38,436 bases of DNA from Clostridiales bacterium (GTDB lineage: Bacteria; Bacillota; Clostridia; Saccharofermentanales; Saccharofermentanaceae), in assembly GCA_017509245.1 (NCBI GenBank), contig JAFWQC010000098.1, positions 1 through 38,436 on the forward strand, given 5' to 3'. Positions 16,350 to 24,837 of this stretch are shown here, one piece after another. How positions within the stretch are numbered: the first letter of the stretch is position 1; each line of letters begins with the position of its first letter. A program made the position numbers and the translations under genes. A model generated the notes under the pieces. That model searched no databases and was not told where the DNA came from. It was given only the letters and a program-made list of their open reading frames with translations.

Positions 16350-16385
16350 AATGCGCGTAATTTAAGTAAGAATGAGGTAGATATT

Positions 16386-18683
16386 ATGATTTCAACACTC
16401 GAGAATGACGCTTGGCTCATTAACGGCGCAGAACTTATTGAAGATAAGGCAGGTGCGGCTGAAGCAGTTGAAGCTAAGACCGGTAAGGCAGCTGACAAGG
16501 CGCAGGCTAAGCAGGGCACCATTGCTTACGGCATCTTAAAAGATCACAACACATCAGGCAATATGGAGCAGCTTAAGATCAAGTTCGACAAGCTGACTTC
16601 ACACGATATCACATATGTCGGAATCATCCAGACAGCAAGGGCTTCAGGACTTGAGAAGTTCCCGATCCCTTATGTTCTTACAAACTGCCACAACTCCCTT
16701 TGCGCTGTCGGCGGAACGATCAACGAGGATGACCACATGTTCGGCCTTACGGCTGCCAAGAAGTACGGCGGCATCTATGTACCTCCTCATCAGGCAGTTA
16801 TCCACCAGTATGCAAGAGAAATGCTCGCTACATGCGGCGGCATGATCCTCGGCTCTGACTCACATACACGTTACGGTGCGCTCGGTACAATGGCTATGGG
16901 TGAGGGCGGACCTGAGCTCGTTAAGCAGCTCCTTTCGCAGACATATGACATCAAGATGCCTGACGTTATCGCTATTTATCTTACTGGCGAGCCTATGAAG
17001 GGCGTTGGTCCCCAGGACGTCGCACTCGCTATAATCGGCAAGGTGTTCAAGTCCGGATATGTTAAGAACAAGGTAATGGAGTTCGTTGGTCCCGGCGTTG
17101 CAAACCTTTCTGAAGAGTTCAGGATCGGCATCGACGTTATGACTACTGTGACAACATGCCTTTCTTCGATCTGGCAGACAGATGAGAAGACAGAGGAATT
17201 TTTCGAGATCCACGGAAGAAAGGGCGACTACAAAAAGCTTGCACCTGCTGATGTTACTTACTATGACGGTGCGGTTGTAATTGACCTTGCGACGATCAAG
17301 CCTATGATCGCTATGCCTTTCCATCCTTCGATCGCTTACGAGATCGACTATGTCAATGCTAACCTTGAGCAGATGATCCACGAGACAGAGGAGAGGGCGA
17401 AGGTTTCTTTCGGCGACAAGATCGAGTATTCACTGAAGAACAAGATCGTAGACGGCAAGCTCCTTGTTGACCAGGGAATCATTGCGGGATGCGCAGGCGG
17501 CGGATTCGAGAACATCTGCGCTGCTGCTGACATCATGAAGGGTACATATATTGGCTCTGACAAGTTCACGATGTCCGTATATCCTGCATCTACGCCGATC
17601 TATATGGAACTCGTTAAGAACGGCGTTGCTGCTACGCTCCTCGAGACAGGTACGATACTTAAGACCGCTTTCTGCGGACCGTGCTTTGGTGCCGGTGATA
17701 CACCTGCCAATAACGCGTTCTCTATCCGTCACTCCACAAGAAACTTCCCGAACAGAGAAGGTTCAAAGGTACAGAGCGGCCAGATCTCTTCAGTTGCTCT
17801 CATGGATGCCAGATCCATTGCTGCAACAGCTGCAAACAAGGGCTTCCTCACACCTGCTACGGAGTTCACGGGCGAGTTCAATAACTATGCTTATACATTC
17901 GACAGCAAGATCTATTCCAACAGAGTCTTCGATTCAAAGGGTGTTGCTGATCCCAATACAGAGATCCAGTTCGGACCTAACATCAAGGACTGGCCGAAGA
18001 TGGAAGCACTTCCTGAGAACCTCGTTCTCCAGGTAGTATCTGAGATCCACGATCCTGTTACAACAACAGACGAACTTATCCCTTCAGGTGAGACATCTTC
18101 TTACAGATCCAACCCTCTTGGCCTTGCCGAGTTCACACTCTCCCGTAAGGATCCTGAGTACGTAGGACGCGCTAAGAACATCCAGAAGGCTGAGACAGCG
18201 CTTGTTGCAGGCGAGAAGCCCTGTGAAGCAGTTGAAGGTCTCCACGATGTAATGCAGGTCGTAAAGAGCCTCATTTCTTTCGAGCACCGCGATACAAAGT
18301 CTATCGGATTCGGTTCCGTAATCTTCGCAGTTAAGCCCGGTGACGGTTCTGCAAGAGAGCAGGCTGCTTCCTGCCAGAAGGTTCTTGGCGGCTGGGCTAA
18401 CATTGCTAACGAGTACGCTACGAAGAGATACAGATCTAACCTCATCAACTGGGGTATGCTCCCTTTCATCATCGAAAAGGGCGACCTCCCGTTCTCTAAC
18501 CTCGATTACATTCTCTTCCCGGGAATCAGAACCGCAGTCGAGACAAAGGCTGATACGATCAAGGCAATCGCTATCAAGGGCAATGAGACAAAGGAATTCA
18601 CTTTGACTCTTGGTGACCTCACAGACCGTGAGCGCCAGATAATCCTTGACGGATGCCTCATCAACTTCAACCGCCAAAAATAA
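16386..18683 (+). CDS. YbhJ-type hydratase, aconitase superfamily
   Basis: A 765-residue [4Fe-4S] hydratase-like protein resembling E. coli YbhJ; the substrate is unknown. [12 protein letters not shown] (from Thr99), [12 protein letters not shown] (DSH at 158-160) and the cluster cysteines C369, C430 and C433 (spaced 61 and 3, close to the 63 and 3 of mitochondrial aconitase) indicate an intact iron-sulfur site. The C-terminal swivelling domain is fused, as in YbhJ. ATG 16386 follows GAGG; the frame is open from 16227, but that part overlaps the promoter. Residues about 21-43 are a Lys/Ala-rich stretch that may be an insertion. It is monocistronic with its own promoter and terminator, and follows the repeat-rich region. 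It is unlikely to be the housekeeping aconitase, whose sequence motifs differ. Confidence 0.88.
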   Translation: MISTLENDAWLINGAELIEDKAGAAEAVEAKTGKAADKAQAKQGTIAYGILKDHNTSGNMEQLKIKFDKLTSHDITYVGIIQTARASGLEKFPIPYVLTNCHNSLCAVGGTINEDDHMFGLTAAKKYGGIYVPPHQAVIHQYAREMLATCGGMILGSDSHTRYGALGTMAMGEGGPELVKQLLSQTYDIKMPDVIAIYLTGEPMKGVGPQDVALAIIGKVFKSGYVKNKVMEFVGPGVANLSEEFRIGIDVMTTVTTCLSSIWQTDEKTEEFFEIHGRKGDYKKLAPADVTYYDGAVVIDLATIKPMIAMPFHPSIAYEIDYVNANLEQMIHETEERAKVSFGDKIEYSLKNKIVDGKLLVDQGIIAGCAGGGFENICAAADIMKGTYIGSDKFTMSVYPASTPIYMELVKNGVAATLLETGTILKTAFCGPCFGAGDTPANNAFSIRHSTRNFPNREGSKVQSGQISSVALMDARSIAATAANKGFLTPATEFTGEFNNYAYTFDSKIYSNRVFDSKGVADPNTEIQFGPNIKDWPKMEALPENLVLQVVSEIHDPVTTTDELIPSGETSSYRSNPLGLAEFTLSRKDPEYVGRAKNIQKAETALVAGEKPCEAVEGLHDVMQVVKSLISFEHRDTKSIGFGSVIFAVKPGDGSAREQAASCQKVLGGWANIANEYATKRYRSNLINWGMLPFIIEKGDLPFSNLDYILFPGIRTAVETKADTIKAIAIKGNETKEFTLTLGDLTDRERQIILDGCLINFNRQK

Positions 18684-18702
18684 GAAATAACTAACTGAGG
18701 TG

Positions 18703-18735
18703 TAGGCTGCCTTTAACCGGGCAGCCTATTACTTT
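18703..18735 (+). terminator. Terminator of the hydratase gene
   Basis: A perfect 9-bp hairpin TAGGCTGCC/GGCAGCCTA (18703-18711/18720-18728), then TTACTTTT. Confidence 0.85.
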
Positions 18736-18753
18736 TATAATCGAAAACAGATC

Positions 18754-19683
18754 ATGCCGGAAACAAGAAAAAGACATCATAAACCGCAGAAACAGATAAC
18801 CTTTGAGTACGTCTTCAAGCAGTGGATAGCACCTCTGTTCATGATAACCGTGGGCGCCGTTATTGCTGCGTTCGCACTCGAAGAGTTCCTGGTACCTTTC
18901 ACGATCCTGGACGGCGGCATAGTCGGTATCTCGATGATAATCAGCCAGTTGTCCGGATGGCCTTTGGGTGTGCTTACTATCGTTCTCAATATCCCTTTCA
19001 TGATCCTGGGCTACAGGAGGCTCGGAAAGAGATTCCTTATAAAGGCGATCTATGCAATGATCGTATTCTCAAGCTTCCTCGGTGTTTTCGAACATATGAA
19101 GGAAGTTACGAACCAGGAGATCCTTGTAGTCGTATTCGGAGGCGTCCTGCTGGGTATCGGCGTAGGCCTCATCTTAAGATACGGCGGATGCCTGGACGGC
19201 ACAGAGATCGTAGCGATGCTCTTGTCGCACCACATGGAATTCTCTGTAGGACAGATCGTATTGTTCTTCAACATAATCATCTATGCGGTTGCGGGATTCC
19301 TTTTCGGACCTGACAGAGCGCTCTATTCGCTTCTTACGTATTTCATCACATCGAAGATAATAGATATCGTCGAGAACGGAATGGAGCAGGGCAAGTCTGT
19401 AATGATCATTACAGATCACGGTAAGGATATTGCTGATAAGATCTATTCGCAGCTCGGCCGTACATGCACGCAGATGGAAGGTAAGGGCATGGTATCTAAC
19501 GGCAAAAAGACAGTGCTTTACTGTGTAATAACGAGAGTCGAAGTGCCGGCCATTAAGAAGATAATAAACGACGCTGATGTATCTGCGTTCATGACGATCT
19601 CAGACGTCTCGGAGATCGTAGGCAATCATATCAAAAGAAGGAAAGCTCCGGTAAATAAAAACAGTGCCGCTCACCCGAAGTGA
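18754..19683 (+). CDS. YitT family membrane protein (DUF161 + DUF2179)
   Basis: 309 residues. Five or six membrane segments (about 30-215) carry the YitT pattern: DGGIVGISMIIS, GVLTIVLNIPF, RYGGCLDGTEIVAM. A cytoplasmic DUF2179 domain (about 218-295) follows, with GRTCTQMEGKG and TVLYCVITR. YitT proteins are predicted membrane proteins of uncertain function; some have been linked to transport or metabolite export. The RBS before ATG 18754 is weak and the basic 20-residue leader is typical of the family, so the start is probable, not certain. The final codons overlap a convergent terminator shared with the next gene. Confidence 0.88.
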   Translation: MPETRKRHHKPQKQITFEYVFKQWIAPLFMITVGAVIAAFALEEFLVPFTILDGGIVGISMIISQLSGWPLGVLTIVLNIPFMILGYRRLGKRFLIKAIYAMIVFSSFLGVFEHMKEVTNQEILVVVFGGVLLGIGVGLILRYGGCLDGTEIVAMLLSHHMEFSVGQIVLFFNIIIYAVAGFLFGPDRALYSLLTYFITSKIIDIVENGMEQGKSVMIITDHGKDIADKIYSQLGRTCTQMEGKGMVSNGKKTVLYCVITRVEVPAIKKIINDADVSAFMTISDVSEIVGNHIKRRKAPVNKNSAAHPK

Positions 19684-19692
19684 ACGGCACTT
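19663..19692. terminator. Bidirectional terminator overlapping the YitT stop codon
   Basis: A 12-bp hairpin 19663-19674/19680-19691 with one mismatch. The stop codon 19681-19683 is inside the 3' arm. On the - strand the hairpin is followed by GTTTTTATTT, a good T tract, so it mainly ends the convergent membrane-protein gene; it may also end the YitT gene. Confidence 0.75.
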
Positions 19693-19715
19693 ATTATATG
19701 CGTTGTGTCAGATGT

Positions 19716-20819
19716 TTAATCTTCCTTTTTGGCTGAAGATCTTATAAGGCTGATGATAAGGAAAACAGATCCCGCGCAAAGCAAAACGAGCAAAAAGGTG
19801 AGTGCATTAACGATTGATGACGGTCCTTTCCCGACGAAGGAAGGTCCGGTCATCGATAACAGTATGTCAGAACCACTCATAACTGCTGTCAGGAATTTCA
19901 TTGTATCGATAGAAATCAGTAACATGGCTATATAAGAAGCTATGACAACTGCAGCTGATATTACAGGAATGACAGCCGGCATTTTACCCTTGCCGCGGAT
20001 CAGTTTATTTACTCCTGCTGCTATGAAGATCATTCCGATAATGATCATGATATTGTAAAGGTTTTTCATAAAGAGTAATGTCATGGTCTCATCATAGGAA
20101 GCTTTCTTCTTTGCGGCATCAACGATCAGGAAACCTATGTTTCCGACACAGGAAACACATAGTCCGATAATGGCAAAAGCATTTATCCCGGAAGTTTTCT
20201 TCACTGGCGCATCGCCTTCTGATGACGGAGAGGCGATCGTTCTGAATGAAGCAAGCTTTGTGTTGATGAGCACGATACAAAGAATGCTCATTATGATCAG
20301 TAAGATATATATAACAACAAATACCTTCTCCCTGTTAGCGATAGGTGTTACAAGGGATACACCATAAAACTTCATGAAATTTACGTAGGCGTAATTGCGT
20401 CCGACGTTGTGTTTCAGAGCATCGAAAACAAAATACAGAATACTTGTGACACCGGTGATTATCGATGCAATAAGGAATATGGCCTTTGCCTTTTTTTGCG
20501 CCTTCAGTTCATCCACGGCCGCATCGAAAATGATTTTGCCGATAAGCTTTCCGAAAACCGCGAAAAGCATTACGGTAATGGCAGAATAGAGTATTGTTGC
20601 ATCTAAAGGTGCAAGCAATGAAAAAGGTTTGACTTGGTCTATAACGCTGAAACTGCCGACCGGAACGAATGATAAGGCAGGTGCCGTGTAAAAATAGTTA
20701 TAGATCAGACTGCACCATGCACATACCGTTGCAACTGTTCCCGGAATTACCGCGAACCTTATCTTGCGGTCAAGAATGAAGAATAAAAAAGCAGCCACTA
20801 ACAATAAAACATAGTTCAT
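19716..20819 (-). CDS. Polytopic membrane protein of unknown function
   Basis: 367 residues with about nine hydrophobic segments: two at the start, then pairs separated by short charged loops, and a Ser/Pro/Lys-rich loop near 205-220. It closes with a hydrophobic segment and the basic/acidic tail RSSAKKED. No transporter or enzyme signature is recognised. The start is ATG 20819, with GGGAGGGG just upstream; the longer frame to 20900 adds 27 residues without an RBS and is rejected. It is divergent from the zinc-ribbon membrane protein and ends at a convergent terminator shared with the YitT gene. Confidence 0.75.
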   Translation of the reverse strand: MNYVLLLVAAFLFFILDRKIRFAVIPGTVATVCAWCSLIYNYFYTAPALSFVPVGSFSVIDQVKPFSLLAPLDATILYSAITVMLFAVFGKLIGKIIFDAAVDELKAQKKAKAIFLIASIITGVTSILYFVFDALKHNVGRNYAYVNFMKFYGVSLVTPIANREKVFVVIYILLIIMSILCIVLINTKLASFRTIASPSSEGDAPVKKTSGINAFAIIGLCVSCVGNIGFLIVDAAKKKASYDETMTLLFMKNLYNIMIIIGMIFIAAGVNKLIRGKGKMPAVIPVISAAVVIASYIAMLLISIDTMKFLTAVMSGSDILLSMTGPSFVGKGPSSIVNALTFLLVLLCAGSVFLIISLIRSSAKKED

Positions 20820-20996
20820 ATGAACCCCTCCCCAATATATCCCAAAAATGCTGCCGCAACCAACAATTGAATTATTATCTATAAACCAGATGTATGTCAA
20901 TTACCTTATACTTCCAATAAGATATCTGATGCTATATATTTATATTGGGTTTGCTGTTTGGGTGTGGTACAGAAAGGTGAATAGGGGAGCGGTATT

Positions 20997-22331
20997 ATGA
21001 CTACAGATAAGAATACTTCGTCTGATAAGGGCGGTTTTTCGAGCGGCAGTGACAGCGGACGCAGGCCGGAAGAAATGCGGACAACTTTTAAGGAAATCGA
21101 TCCCAGACCGCGTATTAATCAGCCAAAGGGATATGAGGACTCTCAGTATTCCTCTTCATTGATAAGAGGAAAAAGGCATGACTATATTTTCCTGCCTCAA
21201 GGCTATAAAGATCCTGATACAGGAAAAGAGTACAAAGCCGGATATTATGATGAGCGCGGAAACTTTTATGAGAGGGTAGTCATCAAAGCAGGAAAAAATC
21301 TGGAGACGCTTGCCTGCTGTGATTTCTGCGGAACACAGATCAAACTCAAGTGGGTATCCGGTGCTTTGAATTCATGCCCTAATTGCGGCGCAACTCTTCA
21401 CGAGATTCCGGATAAGACTATCTATGACGACCACTTAAGACCGGTTCCTTCAAATCCGGTATTTAAAGAAAGACCAAGCGGAGGACGTTCTCAATATGAT
21501 TACGGCACAACATATTCGTTAGGCGGTATTATTGCTATATCGGCTGCTGTGATCGTGCTTGCAATTATCATTACAGGGCTTATTGTCGGCAGAGCAAAGA
21601 AGAATGCGGAACGTGAGGTCGTTTATGTGCCTGTAAGCGATTATGAAGGCGGGATCCCTACCCCGACTCCGCCGGATGCACGTTCGTATATCGTGCATTC
21701 ACCCGTGATAGGTTCTCTGCGTTCCAAGATATATATCAGTGAGGCAGGCGGAACGTTCGAATGGGATGAGAGCAAAAGAGAATACTACTGCAAAGAGCTC
21801 AAATGCCATTTGCGTTATATGGACAAAAAAGGACCTGGTGTCTGGGAGTATTGGTTCTCGGGAGTATCTTCAGATTACCCGGATGGCGGCTGGCTGAGAT
21901 ACGACTATGAGACAAAAGCCTGGCAGATCAATACAGAAAATGATAAGTGGACGGATCTTCCGGATAAATACAGTAATTACCATCTCTGGCACATCAATGA
22001 ACCTTACGATGGCAAGGAATTAGGCAGAGATTATGTCTATATCGGCGGAAGCGGAGAACAATGCAATATCAGTATGGATTCACCGCCGCTTCGAAAATGC
22101 CTCTATGTTTATGAAGAGAAAAACTATTACGATCCTGATACCGGGTGCCATTTTTACCTGAACAATCAGATTGGACCGGAGATATGGGTATATTGGTTTG
22201 AGGAGACAGGATGGGTGCTTTACGATGACGAGACGGGTTCCTGGTATCACTATGTTATCGGAATGAACGGCGGTTCATGGGAGAAGGCTAATCCGAGTAT
22301 AGCCAGTATGCATATCTGGCATTTTAAATAG
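20997..22331 (+). CDS. Zinc-ribbon, single-pass membrane protein with duplicated Trp-rich module
   Basis: 444 residues. The polar N-terminus (1-100) is followed by a CxxC...CxxC zinc ribbon with Cys108, 111, 127 and 130 (Cys107 also present), and one membrane segment at about 174-198. A Thr/Pro linker (PTPTPPDA) leads to an external part made of two related modules (about 240-335 and 345-443). Each runs ..WEYWF/WVYWF..GW-R/L-YD-ET..W and ends HLWHI or HIWHF. The module looks like a binding beta domain but I cannot name it. The start follows GGGGAGCGG. It stands upstream of, and outside, the six-gene zinc-ribbon operon but has the same style. Confidence 0.75.
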   Translation: MTTDKNTSSDKGGFSSGSDSGRRPEEMRTTFKEIDPRPRINQPKGYEDSQYSSSLIRGKRHDYIFLPQGYKDPDTGKEYKAGYYDERGNFYERVVIKAGKNLETLACCDFCGTQIKLKWVSGALNSCPNCGATLHEIPDKTIYDDHLRPVPSNPVFKERPSGGRSQYDYGTTYSLGGIIAISAAVIVLAIIITGLIVGRAKKNAEREVVYVPVSDYEGGIPTPTPPDARSYIVHSPVIGSLRSKIYISEAGGTFEWDESKREYYCKELKCHLRYMDKKGPGVWEYWFSGVSSDYPDGGWLRYDYETKAWQINTENDKWTDLPDKYSNYHLWHINEPYDGKELGRDYVYIGGSGEQCNISMDSPPLRKCLYVYEEKNYYDPDTGCHFYLNNQIGPEIWVYWFEETGWVLYDDETGSWYHYVIGMNGGSWEKANPSIASMHIWHFK

Positions 22332-22380
22332 TCTTTATTCTGATTTTGAATGCCCGAAAAGCCTCATTCTTAATCTGCAA

Positions 22381-22473
22381 AAAGGGGCTGTCTCAAAGGC
22401 ATCATGAAGGATGGATGGGTGATAGTAGCGGTGACAAATAAAGGGCTGCCTCATTTTGAGGCAGCCCCTTTGG
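22381..22473. repeat. Small element bounded by 17-bp inverted repeats
   Basis: AAAGGGGCTGTCTCAAA (22381-22397) matches, at 16 of 17 bases, the complement of the arm ending near 22471. A third, partial direct copy (AAGGGCTGCCTCA, 22441-22453) makes the internal terminator hairpin. The ends recall insertion-sequence terminal repeats, but there is no transposase; it may be a MITE-like remnant. Confidence 0.5.
22441..22471 (-). terminator. Terminator of the small helical protein gene (bidirectional palindrome)
   Basis: Stem 22441-22453/22457-22470 with one bulged C and a TTT loop. Read on the - strand it is followed by TTTATTT, so it ends the gene at 22500. It could also end the zinc-ribbon membrane-protein gene from the left. 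Confidence 0.75.
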
Positions 22474-22499
22474 TTTATCAGCAAAGATGATACGGAATA

Positions 22500-22673
22500 T
22501 TACTTCTTTCCGAACTGGGTGTTGAGTGCGTCAACATCGGGAAGATCTACGCCAACTTTCTTTTCTACCTTATCGATAGCATCGTTAGCAATCTTCTTGG
22601 CATTATCGTCAGCTGCTACTTTTCCCAATGCATCCTGAGCTATGTCTTTTGCCTTGTTGATATCAATATCCAT
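22500..22673 (-). CDS. 57-residue helical charged protein
   Basis: Reads MDIDINKAKDIAQDALGK and continues with Asp/Lys/Ala-rich helix-forming sequence; no signal or membrane segment. ATG 22673 follows GGGAGG. The frame is open to 22745, but the added part lacks an RBS. It resembles short antitoxin-like or stress-type helical proteins (MT0933-like), a weak resemblance only. A -10 box (TATAAT, complement of 22705-22710) lies upstream. Confidence 0.65.
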   Translation of the reverse strand: MDIDINKAKDIAQDALGKVAADDNAKKIANDAIDKVEKKVGVDLPDVDALNTQFGKK

Positions 22674-22790
22674 AAGATACCTCCCATAATAGTTTGATAA
22701 AAATATTATAGCACCACAAAGTGTTTTGAAGTATATTAATAACATTAGGGATAGGTTTTCGGATTGCTTGAACAGCTTACAGGATGAATT

Positions 22791-23732
22791 ATGAGAGAAC
22801 TGATCAGTTATTCATGCTCAACATGCGGCGGTGCCCTCACTGTTGAAAGAAATCATAAGGTATACGATTGTCCTTTCTGCGGCAATGCTTATGATTATGT
22901 CCAGATGCATCACGATGAGCTCATAAATGACGTGAAGATCAATATGAGTCAGATGGAGTTTTCCGCGGCAAAAGAGAAGTTCAACACCATACTTGAAAGC
23001 TATCCTCAGAATTTCGAAGCTCTGAGGGGGATTGTCCTCTGTGACGGCAATCTCAAGTCAGTCGAATCTCTGCGTAAACCCGGAAGCATCAAATCCGGTT
23101 TTCAGGATAAGATGCAAAGCTCGATAAAGGATGTAAAAGAGCGTGCGGGAGAGGATGAACAGCCATATTTCAGCAAGCTTGCACAAATGGTTGCTCTGTC
23201 TAAAGAGTATGACGGAATACTCGGCATGATTGATAAGAGCACAGCCGCTTCCAAAAACGAATTCAAAAGGATAGCGAATGTTGACAGACAGCGCGAACTG
23301 TACAATGAGGCCGCTTTGGACTCGATAAAGGATATAAGATCGATCCTTTCTTCATATCTGTCGGATGATCAACCGTATAATCAACCGTATAATCCCACTT
23401 CCGAACTGATAGGCATGGTCATTATGGCTGTGGCCTTTACAAGCATAGCTTATGTCATATTAGGCTTCTTTTGGTCAATTATTGTAGGAGCAGTAATGGC
23501 AGGAATCATTGCAGGCGTGGTGCTTCTTATCAAAAGGAAGGACGAGAAGAAGAAAGCGGTCATAAGGGCCAGGCTCAAAAAGGTCTACGATCGTCAGGAT
23601 GCTTTATTTTCGAGAAAAGAAGCAATCGAGAAAGAATATAAAGAGGCGTATAACGCGCTCGCGGCATTGGAGCCTGAGGACGGCGGGGAAGACGACCTTT
23701 TCGATTCCGGCGCGGCTTTAGGGGGTAACTGA
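22791..23732 (+). CDS. Zinc-ribbon/helical-repeat membrane protein (operon gene 1)
   Basis: 313 residues. The N-terminal zinc ribbon has Cys9, 12, 27 and 30. A helical TPR-like module follows (about 55-90: EFSAAKEKFNTIL..NFEALRGIVLC), then a long charged helical part. Two membrane segments lie at about 207-250, and a basic coiled-coil-like tail at about 250-300. Its cysteine spacing and helical module match the next gene exactly, so they are paralogues. It heads a six-gene operon: it ends one base before the next gene. Similar zinc-ribbon/TM proteins are often annotated only as TFIIB-type zinc ribbon-containing. Function unknown; a membrane-sited scaffold is a guess. Confidence 0.75.
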   Translation: MRELISYSCSTCGGALTVERNHKVYDCPFCGNAYDYVQMHHDELINDVKINMSQMEFSAAKEKFNTILESYPQNFEALRGIVLCDGNLKSVESLRKPGSIKSGFQDKMQSSIKDVKERAGEDEQPYFSKLAQMVALSKEYDGILGMIDKSTAASKNEFKRIANVDRQRELYNEAALDSIKDIRSILSSYLSDDQPYNQPYNPTSELIGMVIMAVAFTSIAYVILGFFWSIIVGAVMAGIIAGVVLLIKRKDEKKKAVIRARLKKVYDRQDALFSRKEAIEKEYKEAYNALAALEPEDGGEDDLFDSGAALGGN

Positions 23733-23733
23733 T

Positions 23734-24450
23734 ATGGAAAACGCGAAAACAGTTATCTGTACAAAGTGCGGCGCCCAGCTGGAACCTGATCAGGAATACA
23801 ACATCTACAGATGCAATTTCTGCGGTGTTGCTTTCGGAAGTTCGATCCTGTTCAACAAGGACGCGATGGAAAAAGCTGATAAGTCCGTGCAGCTCGGCGA
23901 GTTTAACGAAGCGGATATATGGTACCGATGTGTGCTTATGCGCGAACCGAAGAATTTCAAGGCTTTCCGCGGACGTATCTTATGTGCCGGAAAGTGGAAG
24001 AACGTAATCGAGATAGATACGGATTTCATGTCCGAAGTTCGAATCAAAAAGCTCTACAAAAGGATAGAAGAGGCGATGAAACATGCTGATGAAGAAGACA
24101 TGGATTATTTTGCCTCTTTCAGAAAAGTCGTAAGTGTCATAGAGCGTTACTGCAAAAACGAGAATGAGATCAATCCTCTTAATGCAAGAATGGCTAATCT
24201 CTCGGAACAGAGAAAGCAATTCTATCTGCAGCAGGAAGAGGCTGAACGTGAAGCTGAGGAGCAGCCTGTAAGAGTAATTACGGAAGTCTACGGTGAAACC
24301 GCTGTAAACAGCAGTGTCAAGGAAGTAGAGCAAAAACTCCAGCCGCTTCTGGACAACCGGAAGCACTTGGATCATGAATTCAGGGTCGCAAGACAGTTCC
24401 TGATCGGCGTGGAGAAGAAGAAAAGCCTGGATACAACGCAAAAGAAATAG
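23734..24450 (+). CDS. Zinc-ribbon/helical-repeat soluble protein (operon gene 2)
   Basis: 238 residues. Cys9, 12, 27 and 30 repeat the zinc-ribbon spacing of gene 1, followed by EFNEADIWYRCVL..NFKAFRGRILCAGKWKNV (about 57-91), the same helical module. Unlike gene 1 it has no membrane segments; the rest is charged helix, including a Glu/Gln-rich coiled coil (about 165-185). The gap to gene 1 is one base, so translation is coupled. It is probably the cytosolic partner of gene 1. The molecular role is unknown. Confidence 0.75.
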   Translation: MENAKTVICTKCGAQLEPDQEYNIYRCNFCGVAFGSSILFNKDAMEKADKSVQLGEFNEADIWYRCVLMREPKNFKAFRGRILCAGKWKNVIEIDTDFMSEVRIKKLYKRIEEAMKHADEEDMDYFASFRKVVSVIERYCKNENEINPLNARMANLSEQRKQFYLQQEEAEREAEEQPVRVITEVYGETAVNSSVKEVEQKLQPLLDNRKHLDHEFRVARQFLIGVEKKKSLDTTQKK

Positions 24451-24471
24451 GGAAAAAGGGGGATAAACGGA

Positions 24472-24831
24472 ATGCCGCTGGTAAGAGTGGAAATGCTCAA
24501 GGGAAGAAGTCCCGAGTATAAGGAAAAAGTCCTTGAATGCATTCACGACGCGCTCGTGGATGCGATAAACATCGAAGATTGGGACAGATTCCAAAGGATA
24601 ATAGAGTACGACAAAAACGATTTTGAATTCCCTTCGTTCAAATCTGACAGTTTCATGATAATCGAACTGACCATTTTCCCCGGAAGGACAAAAGAACAGA
24701 AGGGGCAGGTGATAGAAAAGATCACGGATAATCTCGGCAGCAGATTATCCATTGATCCGGGTGATGTTTTTATTGTCATTAATGAGCCGCCCCTCGAAAA
24801 TTGGGGCATCGGCGGAAATCAAAAAGGGTGA
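24472..24831 (+). CDS. Tautomerase superfamily protein (operon gene 3)
   Basis: 119 residues. It starts MPLVRVEML: after Met removal Pro becomes the N-terminal catalytic base of the tautomerase superfamily. Two beta-alpha-beta halves are visible, and the end INEPPLENWGIGG matches the fused-tautomerase type (malonate semialdehyde decarboxylase-like). The substrate is unknown. It lies 21 bp after gene 2 and 6 bp before gene 4. A tautomerase is an odd member of an operon of zinc-ribbon and conflict-type proteins, and could be recruited for a role other than catabolism. Confidence 0.85.
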   Translation: MPLVRVEMLKGRSPEYKEKVLECIHDALVDAINIEDWDRFQRIIEYDKNDFEFPSFKSDSFMIIELTIFPGRTKEQKGQVIEKITDNLGSRLSIDPGDVFIVINEPPLENWGIGGNQKG

Positions 24832-24837
24832 TGTGCT

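Noticed and set aside
16227..16385. N-terminal extension of the hydratase frame
   Set aside because: It spans the extended -10 promoter and carries no family sequence; ATG 16386 has an RBS.
20820..20900. 27-residue N-terminal extension of the membrane protein
   Set aside because: No RBS before it, whereas ATG 20819 has GGGAGGGG.
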